The translations under genes and the position numbers were made by a program. Below, in pieces: positions 18,161 through 30,260 of a stretch of DNA of 64,000 nucleotides. This DNA is from Branchiostoma floridae (Eukaryota > Chordata > Leptocardii > Amphioxiformes > Branchiostomatidae): contig NC_049983.1 of NCBI RefSeq assembly GCF_000003815.2, forward strand, positions 11,790,283 to 11,854,282. The letters run 5' to 3'. Each line of letters begins with the position of its first letter. Position 1 is the first letter of the stretch. The notes beneath the pieces are model-generated. The model did no database searches. It saw only the letters and a program-made list of their open reading frames with translations, and was not told the DNA's origin.

Positions 18161-19337
18161 CAAGCCATGATCATGTTTCAGTTGTGATTTTGTCTGCTGT
18201 TGGAAAATAGATAGGAAAGTAGTGAAATGTGCAGTCCTCTAACATTAATAATGAGATGCTGGTAATTTGTATAGGGCCATAGCAAGTAAGTTCTATAGTT
18301 GACATCAGAGTGCACATGAATTTTTTGCCTGATTTGGGAGAAAGGAACAAGAAATTATGTTACTTCTGCCTGGTAATGGTCAACAGACTAAAATGAGAAA
18401 ATATGTTGCAAACTTTCGGAACAAAATGTTCTATTTAGCCTTAATAGGCATTTTCACATTACATGTACATTGATGTTGGGTTTTTTTCCTGACGACAAGA
18501 TGGTGCCTATCAAATATGTTAGGATAAAGTCAGTATGTAAAAATGGCAACATCTGGTATGGAATAGATGGGCAGAAGGAACTGATTTTGCAGATGCAGAC
18601 ATGAATGGAGATGTGCACCTGTACTATTTGTTTAATGTGTTGAAGCCATGGTCACTAACCTATTATTGGACACATGAACGAAAGTCTTGTTGGTAGTGAA
18701 ACTGGCAACATTGTTTAAACTTCTTGGCGCACGTCTCTTCAAACCTTACATGGGGCATAGAAGTACGCTCAATGTATGTGAGCAAAATCTTGTCCACACA
18801 TTTATCACTACTTGATTTGTAGTTCGTCTCTGTGGCCAAGAAGGCTGAGGTACCTACTAAAGACATACTAGACGGTGTGCCAAAAGCTACCTGAGAATCA
18901 TTGGGATGCCTTCAGACACCTTGTCTTCACTGTCGGAGAGACAGGACACAGCGACTCTACAGAACATTCTCCGGGACAGTAGGTCTCACTATTGTGATGG
19001 CAACTGATGGTTCCTTTAATGTATTCCCTTGGCAATGTAGTGAAAGGAGCAATTGTAGATGTTAAATTAAATATTGTTTCTTACTGACCTAAGTACCATC
19101 GTCTTTCAACATTTTAACCAGTCTGTTAAGGTTTAAAATTAAAACTAAATACATTTTAACCAGTCTGTGACAAAATGTGAACCTGTATTTGAGTCAATTG
19201 TAATCAATGTCTATGAATTATGTGAAGGCACATTGAAGAATCATGCCTTTTTCTTCTGACTTAGCTCTAAGTTTAAGCACTGAGGGATTGTCAAATGTGC
19301 TATTGTTGTACACACTTGGGGTTGTTTACCTGAGTGG

Positions 19338-19500
19338 GTGTTCAGCACCAAGGACAGGTATGTTCAGCGCCTGGGACACGTTTGTTAACGTGTTTGGATG
19401 GTGTTCAGTTCCAATGGCAAGTGTGCCTTTGTATGGATTGTGTTCAGCGCCAGGGACAAGTTTCTTGTGTGGATGGTGTTCAGCACCAAGGACAGATGTA
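19338..19500 (+). repeat. Degenerate minisatellite, about 5 units
   Basis: The motif tgttcagcaccaaggacag and variants recur at about 19339, 19361, 19402, 19441 and 19477, with uneven spacing of 22-41 bp. Short open frames crossing it are products of the repetition. Confidence 0.6.
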
Positions 19501-19924
19501 TTTGCTTTATGTAGACAATGAAAGAACCTACATAGGGATCACTTCATTCGCCTAGTCGTGGCGAACGTAAGCGAAGGAGTCCTGCAGCAATCATCTAGTC
19601 AACTCTGCTATAATCTAACATGGTTCGCAACATCTGATGTCCAACCCCCCTCCCCAACTAGCGAAACACTGGTATCAATCCAATTCTAACGCCGAACACG
19701 ACATAAGTGATTAGAGGTAGAAGAGAATAAATGCCACTTCATTCACCAATTGTGAAACTTACAATTAAACAACAAAATTCAGGAAATGCCTCCTTAGACA
19801 TCAGACGACATTTCAAGAAACCGTACGCGTTTCAGTTGAATTGCTCGCGGTCTCACAGCGACCCCTAGTGATCAGAAAACAAAATGCAGGCCTTTTGTTG
19901 TCATACAGAAGTGTAAGCTTTAAG

Positions 19925-20090
19925 TTGATTGGCTATCGGTGAGTCCATTGTTGATATGATTGGACAAAGATAACCAATGGCAGACATGTGTATTTGATGG
20001 GCAGGGTAAAACGATGAGTTATCATTGGTCAAAATGGGTCCTCTCTACCAATGACAATGCATAAGACATTACTACGTTGACCAATCACAG
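19925..20090. promoter_or_regulatory. Cluster of CCAAT/ATTGG boxes
   Basis: About six CCAAT-box cores in both orientations within 165 bp (gattggct, gattggac, accaatgg, cattggtc, ccaatgac, ccaatcac). NF-Y-type motifs at this density are usual in promoters or enhancers, yet no adjacent coding gene is visible. Function is inferred only. Confidence 0.35.
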
Positions 20091-21249
20091 ATTAGAAATC
20101 AAAATCTTTCCGCCTGGAATAATGGCAATAATAATTTTGTCCACAAGGCGACGCTTTTGTATTAGTACGACATTGCGCTGTACATCTAGTGTTGTCATTT
20201 GCGTTACAGCAACAGCATGTAGACTTTAAGTGGTCTCAACACTTTGAAAAATAATGAAATTTCGTTACCCTCCGTAACAAGTAACGTTACCGAATAGAGA
20301 CAATTGTGTCACAAACTCCAGTTGTAAAGCAAAACGCTGTTTTCGGTTTCCTGTCGGCAATCTGTGGACCATTCGGCGCAGATCAACTATGTTAGGCCTA
20401 GGGCTAGGCCGATATACTGGGGGAATGTATTAAATAGAGGTACGGTTTGCTGCATGATACAGACATGAATAGAGATGTGCTCTGCTGGTAGTATTAGTGT
20501 TTTGTCAAAGAAATGCAAATCTTATTCTGTTATCATGATTCTAATATTGACACCATAGTCCCTTACTGTATCATGTACTGTATCACAAACTACAGGAATA
20601 GAAATCTATAGTTGGTTGTATTAAAGTCATGTTTTATAGTTTCAATTATTGTTAGAAGCTTTATGGTCTCTAAATTTGAAATTGTAAGTAACCTGTTTTC
20701 TTCGGTGGACTCCAGTTATCACCCAACAATTGTATTGGGCACGATTCAGAGCAAAAATGAAGCAATGCGACTGTAGACAACCTTTGTATATGAACACTTT
20801 CCAAGGTTAAGTTACCCTACTGTGTTAATCATGGTAATTGATTTGTGATTGAATAGGGCATTGAGTGATGTACTCTTGCTAGTATACATCTGATGGAGCT
20901 GTTCTCGTTTTCCCAATTTGTACTTGTAGAAATGTACTTTAGGCATGACAAGTTAACATTAAAATCTTATACATTGTATTTCCATGAGTAATGTTTTAGT
21001 TATACATGTATGATTTTGAATGTAATCGTATACATTCCTGTTTGGTTTGCGTAGGCTATGATTTCAGAAAATGTTAGTCATCTTCAATAACGTTATCTTC
21101 TTGAAACATGTTTAACCATACTATTCTATGAGCTTTTACATTGAGGACACTACACAACAATCAAGCAGACTTTGCAAATAATGCTTTTCACAAGAGTAAG
21201 ACACTTGAGTGAACAGGCGATTATATCAGCCATCTGTAGTGTTGTATAT

Positions 21250-24200
21250 CTACACATACGCCAACAGCGGACTCTGCAGAGCTTCCCGTGCAGCCTGCTC
21301 CACCAGGCACCAATGCTTACAGCGGTCCGCAACGTTATCCCAGGGGTTCGCCGGGTCCAGGACCAACGGGCTGGAGGGAAACAACATTCAGGTATGAATT
21401 CGATTGGCGACTTTGATGTTATCACTATCACGCTATACCCAGGCACTCACCATAGCCGCTTTTGTACCATCTTAGTTTTTTCAGGCCATGGCTGGTGGTA
21501 GTATACATCACAGGAGCGCATGTAAATTCCTTGCAAAGACGAGACAATGCAATATTGACATAATGTTCTGAAGTATTAGCTTGTATGACATTAACTATAT
21601 TGTTTATGCTGTTACATTAGATTAGATTAGTTTGGTTGTAGTAGTGCATAGTTCAACTTCACTGTATACACAGATTGCCATACATTGTACCTGTTACAAT
21701 TGTCGCGCAATAAAGTTCTTCTTCTGTAAATGAACCATGAAGGTATACAAGCCGTAGGTGCAGACATAGCACACTTGTTATTGTCAATAGTCAAGTTGAC
21801 TTGTAAAGAAAATAAACCAACCCTTCATGTGTTTCATTTTTTACTGCTACAGCCATGGAACTATTTTTAGTACTAGGATATGTACAACGTATAAATATCT
21901 GTACCTTCCTGTGGAAGACAACTTCTCGCGAACCACTGGAAACCTGTCGGAGTAGTACGTTTTCCACCATGCCTGGAGACTGCTGTAGTTTACCGCTGTC
22001 TGCATAACCATCTTAAAGGCCTGTCTCATGTTGAAGCTTGATGTTGAGCCCACTTTTGTTTCACACACGTAGATACAGATGAGCTCCCAAAGCCAGGAGG
22101 AACCAAGCTTCGTTTTGGAGCCACGCTCCCTCGTGAATCGCTCATCTTGTGCCTAAAATATAACATTAAAAGCAGTGTAGATCTAAGTCATTTGTCAATT
22201 ATTGAACACTTCTTTGTAAAGAATCAAATTTTCAACTACCCATTACATAATGTTATCATTAGTTTTTTTCATCGAATCATAGCCGTTAACACCAATTGAT
22301 GATATGAATGGAAGACTCGGTATCGCTTCTTATATATCAAGAGCAAAAAAATGTAATTCACTTGCTGTAAGCTTTTAGCATCAATCGTTTGCATACTAAC
22401 GGTGACCACAACATGGGATTGGGCTCATAAATACATTTAATGGTCTAACAGATTTCTAGGAGGGCAAATCCATATTGTATGCTCCTTTATTTAATGAAGA
22501 ATCATAGCTAACAAAGTACTGAAATGTAGTGGAACCTTTTTCCAGGACTTCACGAGTCGGATGAGGTTCTTAAGTCGAGCGGGACGATCTCGCACAAACT
22601 CGACCTGAAGCCCGACGAAGGACGCCGAGTACTTGTACGGGTCCTGGCCTCTCATGGACTGGTACACTTCATTGCGTAACACTGAGGTAAAAATGGTTGT
22701 TCATTATGTGTGTTTTGGTACTAAATTTAGTATATGTTTTGGTGGCGATGGTGGTGGCGATGGCACAAAATGTAGCAATAGTGTAGACTGGTATTTCACT
22801 ATACTAAGTATCATAGTTTCATAACATCCTCATTTCAAAATGTATGAGTAAGTATTGTCATACAGAACGAGAATGCATCTTACTTGGGTTGCTGACTGCA
22901 CCAAGATTGTCGTAAGCCGGCACGATGTCAACTTCCATTCGATGGTTTCCTCTCTCCAGCACCAATGTGGCAGCGTTTGGCTGTGCAATAACCCTGGCAA
23001 CTCCATTCTCACGAGCCCAACTGGAGCTGTGTTTAGATTAAATACTGACTTACAACCAAGAAATTGGTAGCACAACAAAGTCGTATAGCCTGGCTAAATC
23101 ACGCTCCTACTCCTAGCGGCCGGCTCGACATGTACAGTTACCAACCAAGTCATGCATCGAGAAATTGTGTAAACCTAGGCTAGCTAGAAAGTCTTTCTGA
23201 CCTTGTACACTGGTATTAAGACTAAACGTTGTCAGAGTTTGCATCATGAAGTTGAGTATATTTCTATTCATTAGCAGCAATCAGTAGATTTTACAGTAGT
23301 AGCCAGTTAATTGCACAACGGATTAACGCACACTTCTGTTAACTGCACGGAATCCCCAAATCCCAAACTGTTGCGGTCCAGCCAGATAACTTCGCATTAT
23401 TGCACCATTCGGATAATTGGACGAAATTCACTGGCAAATAGGCCGTGCAATTACACGGCTTCTGCTGTGTATTTAATTACCAAAGGGCGTATTATAGAGT
23501 AACATGAAGTCTACACATTGTTAGGACTTGTCACCATCCCAGCATTGCAAATGCAATGGTTACTTTTCCCATGCAATATGTGTGCCCTCACCGTTCCAGT
23601 GTTGTTGCAACGCGGTCAATAATACTGCTTTGCTGCCCGCGAAAGTCCGCCATACTGGAAATTCCGTTCAAGAAAAGCGTCACGTCCAGGTCAGACCTGT
23701 CCTTCAACGCCGTTCCCCTGCCATACGAACCTCCCTGGCAAGAAGAAAATACAGTCGCATCCGCAAGGTTACATTGGCAAAATTATATTGGACTCCAGCT
23801 TTTCTATTTTGTTCGACTGTCGTATCACGTTGCACAGGGTTGCTTTGAGTAAACATTGAAGTTTATTGACGATAGCTTGCTATGAAAGTGCATGGACAGA
23901 TATAAAACAGAAGAGAATACAAGTACAAATGTTCAAGACGACTGCACAGATGTGGTGTGGTTGCTGGAATCACAACAAAGGGTTCCTGATACGCGACGTC
24001 AACACGTACGATTCTGGGATGACTGTGCGAAACTAAGTAGAGCTAGCTACTATATGCGGTCATAGTTTCGGTCCATAGTCTAAGATTACCACTGGTAGAG
24101 GCAAGTTGACCATTATGTATACACACTAAAGTGGTTGATAAACATGTTATCTATTGAATGAAACCTCGTGGCCGTACCTTTACCAGGCGGTTGACAGTGA

Positions 24201-26378
24201 CGTTGTTGTACCTGACCTCAGTCTGCAGTGTCCGGTACAGGCCGTCTAGAACCTTGTTGTACCGCACTCTGTCAGACTCGGTCATCTGCAGTTCACTGTC
24301 GATGTGAGCGTTTAGGTCCCTCTCACTGGTGAGTTGCAGAAAGGAAGCTGAAACAAAATAAAACGTCTAAAGCATGTAGTGTCTTCCTGAGGACCATCTC
24401 CATGCTATTTTGGACCTTGAAAAGTTAGCATGTTAAACATGGGTCCTTCATCAGTTTTATTGATTGCATCCGACGGGAGAAATCTCGAAGGAGATGGTCC
24501 GAATTAGTGTCCAAATGGTCACCGGTGATCATGCTGATTGGAGACGGGGGTACTGTTTTTGCCCCCCCCCCCCCTCCTCATGTGGTAGTTGCAGGCAAGT
24601 AGTGTGTTATGGCATGGACAGATGATCAGCCATACCTGACCAATGGCTCATTATGGAGAGCCCAGGAAAAAAAAAACTGGTTGTTACAGTTATTTCCTTC
24701 CAGGTCAGTCAACTACGATAAGACCGTAGGTCCGTAGGCTGGCGTTACTAACAGTTTAATTTGCACGCGTGTCACCATTTGCTGAATCGTGAGGTTCATA
24801 CATGTAGAAAATGATAAGAAATATGAATGTTTGGATGGATCTAGTAAAGGGTGAGGACCAACAGGTCTTGGGAGCAATTTTATTCCATGTCCGAAAGCCT
24901 CCGCGGCCTTAGCAGGTTCCACAAGTCGGGCTTTTTTCGCTTATAATGTGTTTTTATGATGATAACGTTATATGAGTTCTGATTGTACTCGTTTTCTCAT
25001 GGGCTGTCTCCCCAGCGGCCCGACACAAAGAGCCTGCTGAAGTAGATAATATCTGAGGCATTTCTATGGTCTTCTTTATTCTACACCCCATTGGGGGTTT
25101 TCGGAAAAACCTGTCCAGTCCAGACAGGGAAATGGGGCGGAAAACCCTGTCCAGTCTGAAAAGAGGGTCTGCATAGGGGTTCCTGGCAATGCTTAAAACT
25201 ATTACTAGTACTTCAGACAGCACTTACACTGATACACATATTTTAGATACTAGTAACTCATGTAGTTAAACTGTTCTGTATGTATTGTATAAACAAGATG
25301 CCATACACTGTATCCTCTACAGTTGTCGTGCAATAAAGTTCTTCTTCTTCATAACCATAGAATCGGCAGCATAATGAGTGACCCAAAGGTGCAATATGCC
25401 TGCACAGAAAGTCAGTTCTGTCAAATGCAAAGTACCCAATTAACACTTATCTGGTAGGACATGAGGGGGAGAGAATTACACCCATTGTCCATCAAACAAT
25501 GGATAGTGAGTGTCCGTCAATTTCGGGTTGTTGAATAGTGGCAATACATTACAAAGACAGGCTTTGAAAGGTTTTCTTTAAATGATAAGTGTGCAGCACT
25601 CATTTTGAGAGCTGGTCTGTTTAAATCCTGGTTTAATAGAATGACTGTGAAAGGTTTCAATATCAACACGACTTTAGTACACAATGTTATAATATAACAT
25701 ATATTTTACAATGCACTACAATAAAGCAAATATGGCATTTTTCAAACCCTAGTACAAGTTCTGAGCTATATAGAACTATGTATCCTTCTAAAAATAATGT
25801 GTTTTATTTGTAAAATTATCCCATAAGGCTAATAGCATGTTCAGTCTCAAAGACTTAAAGAGTAGAACTTTTTTATATGATATGATGCACAGAAGTAACA
25901 ATGATGGATGATTTTTGTTAAGTTATAATTTTTGTATGACATTGTGTCACACTTCATGTTATTTCTGTGCTTAGCCATATTAAACATTAAAAAAATGTTG
26001 TCGTATACTAGTACTTAGTAGCTTACAACGTATACCCCCATGCAGACCCTCTTTTCAGACTGGACAGGGTTTTCCGCATTCCGGACTGGACAGGTTTTTC
26101 CGAAAACCCAGACATGGGTACCTGTAAGATTAACAGACTATGTTTATAACGCATAAGTAAAAACATTTCTTATCCACGCTTCAGTGTTTCCTCCGGTAGA
26201 ATACAGTCGTCTTTTGAAACATGTGAATGAATACTTCTTGGATCGGGCTATTTTTCGATCCGCACAATCACAGTCACTCTTTCGGAGTGGATACAACGCA
26301 CAGCGCTAAGTGAAAAAAAGGGTCCAATGTCTACCAAGTACTCCATAATTTTTTCTCACCTCCTGAAAAATACGGCAT
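21250..26378 (-). CDS. OAS1: 2'-5'-oligoadenylate synthase (OAS), complete
   Basis: Template-independent nucleotidyltransferase; family members make 2'-5'-linked oligoadenylate when bound to dsRNA, which activates RNase L in vertebrates. Seven exons on the minus strand, all phases matching: 26360-26378, 24178-24347, 23592-23734, 22884-23026, 22536-22681, 21905-22152 and 21250-21370, giving 329 aa (human p42 core about 346). The P-loop is GGSYGRGT (residues 64-71). The metal-binding aspartates are D78 and D80 (DLDVTLF) and D144 ([10 protein letters not shown]). The OAS1_C part shows [19 protein letters not shown], the [12 protein letters not shown] helix and the [12 protein letters not shown] signature. 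It is a single-unit enzyme with no second OAS repeat. It could also be an invertebrate-type OAS with different activation; dsRNA dependence cannot be read from the sequence. The first exon has only six codons but splices in phase. Confidence 0.93.
21655..21727 (+). repeat. Retroposon-like 3' tail
   Basis: The block from cattgtacctgttacaattgtc to gcgcaataaagttcttcttct closely resembles the blocks at 25295-25352 and 47150-47190. It looks like the shared 3' end of a LINE/SINE family with a built-in AATAAA and a CTT tail. It lies downstream (3') of OAS if read on the plus strand and inside intron 6. Confidence 0.5.
23280..23475. mobile_element. Possible non-autonomous DNA transposon remnant in OAS intron 3
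   Basis: Shows repeated ttaattgcac / ttaactgcacgg motifs and gataattggac / gataacttcgc pairs, with the opening cagttaattgcac echoed in reverse near the right end (gtgcaattac). This resembles pogo/Tigger-type MITEs. The family assignment is tentative. Confidence 0.35.
25085..26118. mobile_element. About 1-kb element with about 90-bp inverted-repeat ends in OAS intron 1
   Basis: The left end (25092-25185) contains gggttttcggaaaaacctgtc, then ggaaaaccctgtccagtctg and aaagagggtctgcat. The right end (26035-26115) is the inverted copy (atgcagaccctcttttcagac ... ggtttttccgaaaaccc). The interior of about 850 bp is AT-rich and contains a retroposon-like tail (25295-25352) but no transposase reading frame. 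The layout fits a non-autonomous DNA transposon; no clear target-site duplication could be fixed by eye. Confidence 0.6.
25260..25352 (+). repeat. Retroposon-like 3' tail nested in the inverted-repeat element
   Basis: ccatacactgtatcctctac followed by agttgtcgtgcaataaagtt and a CTT tail matches the copy at 21655-21727. It sits inside the 25085-26118 element, so it was either captured by it or inserted later. Confidence 0.5.
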
Positions 26379-27348
26379 GACTGCCTGGATCCGGAGTTTG
26401 CAGTTGGACAGTATTCTATGATAAAGCTCAGACTTCCTGATACGCGCTCAGAAGTGAGGTGTTTTCTTCTCCACCCCGTCTGCGCAAAGAAAGCAGAAGT
26501 GTTTGGAATTGAACGTTATATCAAGTTCTTATTAACAGGTGTACTGACTCTGGGGGTGGTGTGTAATGACACTAATTTTAACGTTTTGTAGAGCGTGCCA
26601 TGTGAAGGCAGGGAGGAGGTGGACGATACGGCAAATCACATAGAAATTCACGAAGATTCATTTCTGGAGCTATCAAGCATTATATTTATCAGACAATGCA
26701 CGTTTTATATTAGCTCAATTGAAGCTACCCCCTTTATGAAAGCAGGAGACGAGTCCACCTGTGAAACTAGCAGGAGATGACGTGTGTATTAGATCATAGT
26801 TTCGGAACACCTGAAGTGTGAGAGGTTGCCAGCCAATCGCAGCCTGCCAGCTCACCCACAGGTGAGGTCTTAGGTCACTAAGCTTTCAACTAGAAACGTA
26901 GGAATAGAATTTCTGACAAAAAAATATTTTTTATAATGGATATTAGATTATTTTTGTGAAAAATGAAGGATAAATATTTCTTAATCTGCTGTTCACTTGG
27001 CTGGGAATTTTCCCATAATTCACTAGCTAAGGTCAAACATTGAGTGAGCTGACCCAGGCTAAACGGGCGTATTTTGTGACGGAAGTGTTAACGTATAAAT
27101 TTGCCAATGCTCTTCGGTGCACACTGTTAATCTATGTCTTAGCGGTATGTAGAAAATGGACTGTGACTCAGGTATGTCGATATTCTTTTTACTATAACGG
27201 ACTATGAAACGAGTATGTGAAAACAGATGCAGGTAGCATGGTATCAATCATTGTTCCATGCAGGTAGTCGTCGTGATCTTCGCTTTATTCCACCTCACGA
27301 TATTCCTATGCCGTCAGTTGAGGTACTGATGATATATCCCGAATAGGA
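26379..27348. other. Intergenic between OAS (-) and the SPRY-death gene (+)
   Basis: The two genes are divergent and about 970 bp separates their start codons. The promoters and 5' UTRs of both should lie here. No TATA box, interferon-type element or other motif is clear enough to call, and no ORF is supportable. Confidence 0.5.
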
Positions 27349-27759
27349 ATGGCTTCCTGGAATCCCCATCCTTCTGATGGTGCACGTGATACTGAAGATT
27401 TGGAAGAAAAGCTACGCCAAAGCGAGGAATTAAGAGAAGAAACGGCAAGAAAACTCGAGGAAGAGACTCAGCTGAAAGTCTTCTACCAAGGTCAAGTCAG
27501 CCAGTTGGAATCCAAACTTCAAGACCACGAGGAAAGGCTGTGTAGTCTGGAGAGAAAAATGGCCTCGCTACTGGAGAAGCCCCAACTTCAACCGGTGGTG
27601 AGCGAAACAGACAAGCTAGCGGGGCAGGATCAGAGCAAGTCCGGAGACTCCCAAGGGTTGGTCAATCGGGAAATAAAAGCTGGCGAAAGTGAGTTTACTT
27701 CACATGCTACACACACAAACACAGACACGGGCCCAGACACACAAACACACTCGCACACG

Positions 27760-27832
<73 letters not shown>

Positions 27833-30236
27833 CATAGTCATTTGTAATCGATTGTAATGTTCTCAATGTCAGCTGTAAGTTTTCTCCAAAACATTAACTC
27901 ATAACATTCTCCGGTGGGATTTACTCCCTATAGCATGTACCTTCGGCTTGGATCCTGCGACCATTCATGGCAAGTTAGAGACTCAGGAAGACAGTGATAA
28001 GGGGAATATTCTCATCAAATACAACGGAGACCAAGAGGTTGTCAACACCTTGGGTCGGTTTGTGGGGAAGTCCCACACTGCCCTGGGAGATGTACTGGTC
28101 AGTGGAGGGAGGATGTACTGGGAAGTGGACGTGCACAAATCCAACCACTACCGCATCGGTGAGCATAGTGTATTATATAGTCTCACAAGCATCATAGATA
28201 TCCAAAGTTTTGTCATTCTTGTCTTCAAGCTTTGCAAAAACGTTTTTGCAGAATTGGGGTAGACGATAAACCAGGGTTGACCGAAAAACCACAGTAGGTC
28301 TGCACCTTCATAAGTAGACTGGCTTTGTGTTTGAATTCTAAGGTCACTTATATACATAGTTAATGTTACATACCGGTTTGGGTGTACAATGTAAGGGTAA
28401 CTGATAGCTGCCTGCTTTTCGTTATGAAGGCGTGGCTACGAAGACCGTTAAGCGTGACAAGTGGATCGGTGACACCAAGAAGTCCTGGTGCATCAGGAAC
28501 AACGACGGGGAGGTGTCCGCCCGACACAACTATGAGGACTGTGGTCTGCCGCTGGTCCGGAACCCGCCAGTGATCGGTGTTCTTCTCGACTACGACAACG
28601 CGAAGGTGATCTCATGTGTATCTTGGTCTTCTAATGTATCAGCGTCGGTCTTCTAACATGAAATAGTCATAAAATGTTGTTTGTTTATCATGAAATAACA
28701 GTTATACTAGTACAGTATACTATTTCTAATTTGCCATTCTACCTCGCTTCATGACTTAAAGCTACAGGTGATGTTTGCAAAAAGTACAACAAACAAAAGA
28801 AATACGCAGTTGATATAGAGATCCTCAAAGACATGTTCCCATAATATACATTATAATAACAGAGGTTTCTTTGTAAACAATTTTGTATTTCTGCATTTTG
28901 CAGAGAGAGGACAGAATCGGGAGCTATAATACGGCTGGATACCAGGCTAATGATTTTGTCCTTCTCAGGTCCACTTCTTCGATGCCGACAGTAGTAAACA
29001 CCTACACACATACGAGGTTGACGTGAGCGAACCCGTTCGTCCGGCGTTCCAAGTAAACGAAGGCTATGTGGTAGTGGATACCGCAGTTTCTCTTGCTAAA
29101 ATGGAGGAACTTCTAGCTGTCATGGACGCTGCTAGTAAGTCACCCTCTGTATACGTAGTGTTCAGCCTTTGGTACGTAACAGAATCATTCGGGGGAAAAG
29201 CGTAGGGAAAAGCCTCAAATCGATCTCAATACCCTACACCAATAAAATCGTAGGAAAGGCTTCTTTGTAAGTTGAAAGATGTATCGCTTTATCAACATAT
29301 GTTGGGTGATTTTAACCAAATTTTTGTTGTACATCCACAGGCGACAGTATTCCTGACGTGAAACATGAGGCATCTTTGCGCAAGACTCGTAAGTTCATCT
29401 AAATTCTCATAGTCTACAACTATCTTTCCTTCCAATGTCTAATTTCAAAATACGAACAAAATATCCCCATCATTCTATAACCTCTTCTTGTACCCTCACA
29501 CTACTAGGGTGACGACACAGTTGTCTACATATTTATTGAACATCCCTCAAAGGTACAACACGTTAACACCATGTCAAACAATACTATCAACGTAAAACCT
29601 TTCCTTTCCGTAGGTTTCTTCAATGACGCCAGACTGACAGACCTTTCCAAATCCCTCGGTAAAGAGTGGCGGCAGGTCGCCAGCTGCCTCGGTCTGGAAA
29701 AGGTTCAGCTAGACAAGGTGGAGATAAATTACCCACGTGACCACAACCGGCAGGTTCTAGAAGGCCTGTCTGCTTGGAGGCTTACTATGAAGGTACGATA
29801 TGTATTTAACATATGTATTTGATTCACCTTAACGACTACGGAAGGTTGCGGAAAGGTCATATCATAGTTCCATTGGCCTTTACGACACCGTAAACACTGC
29901 TGAAATGTTTTTCCACCTTTAAGCCTTTTTCCATAGTTAAGTTAGTCTGCTTAAATATTCGTTTTCGTGCAGTGCAGATGCAGCACTGGCTTAAGATATA
30001 TCTTCAAATTGACATGTATATTCAACAAGTTTGTTCTACCGTCGTCGTCACAAAAGTTAATTCCTGTGATTTTGATGTTTGCAAATATGCCTTCATGACT
30101 CGAGTACTCGCTTCCCTGACATTAGGACGATGATGCCATGTTGGAAGAGCTCACATCATGTCTGCGGAAAGGGGGCCGTTCCGACATGGCAGAGAAAATA
30201 CAAGAGGAATACGAAAAATCTGAAAACCCTTCCTAG
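27349..30236 (+). CDS. Coiled-coil / PRY-SPRY / death-domain protein
   Basis: Seven exons, phases matching throughout: 27349-27688, 27934-28158, 28430-28605, 28969-29134, 29341-29388, 29614-29792 and 30126-30236, giving 414 aa. Residues about 18-80 are a charged heptad-rich coiled coil ([20 protein letters not shown]). About 115-300 is a B30.2-like domain: PRY start [46 protein letters not shown], and [12 protein letters not shown] followed by [16 protein letters not shown]. About 318-405 is a death domain ([20 protein letters not shown], then LSAWRLTMK and [21 protein letters not shown]). This is TRIM-like without RING or B-box, fused to a death fold. Likely a cytosolic adaptor or sensor; ligand unknown. 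The upstream end could be longer in the mRNA. AATAAA follows at 30255-30260. Confidence 0.88.
27768..27830 (+). repeat. (CA)n microsatellite
   Basis: Uninterrupted CA run just inside intron 1 of the SPRY-death gene, preceded by a GC-alternating stretch. Open frames through it are artefacts. Confidence 0.95.
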
Positions 30237-30260
30237 AGGACTGAGTTTGAATCTAATAAA

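Larger units (their letters stand above)
18161..21249. other. Gene-poor interval between NAMPT and OAS
   Basis: I find no supportable protein gene. It holds a degenerate minisatellite (19338-19500), a cluster of CCAAT/ATTGG boxes (19925-20090) and AT-rich sequence. The right end should include the OAS 3' UTR (minus strand), but no clear AATAAA was found to fix it. A cysteine-rich minus reading at 18663-18866 is not convincing as a gene. Confidence 0.5.

Noticed and set aside
18663-18866. Cysteine-containing minus-strand open frame (67 codons)
   Set aside because: No recognisable family, no neighbouring exon in phase, and the flanks look non-coding. Kept only as a weak possibility.
19243-19555. 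Open frames with repeated CSAPRT-type motifs
   Set aside because: They are readings of the degenerate minisatellite.
23528-23852. Plus-strand open frames of about 100 codons
   Set aside because: Antisense of OAS exon 3, which carries the P-loop and aspartate motif in phase with its neighbours.
27630-27866. Minus-strand open frame made of Cys-Val repeats (and a similar one at 62359-62592)
   Set aside because: Translation of (CA)n microsatellites.
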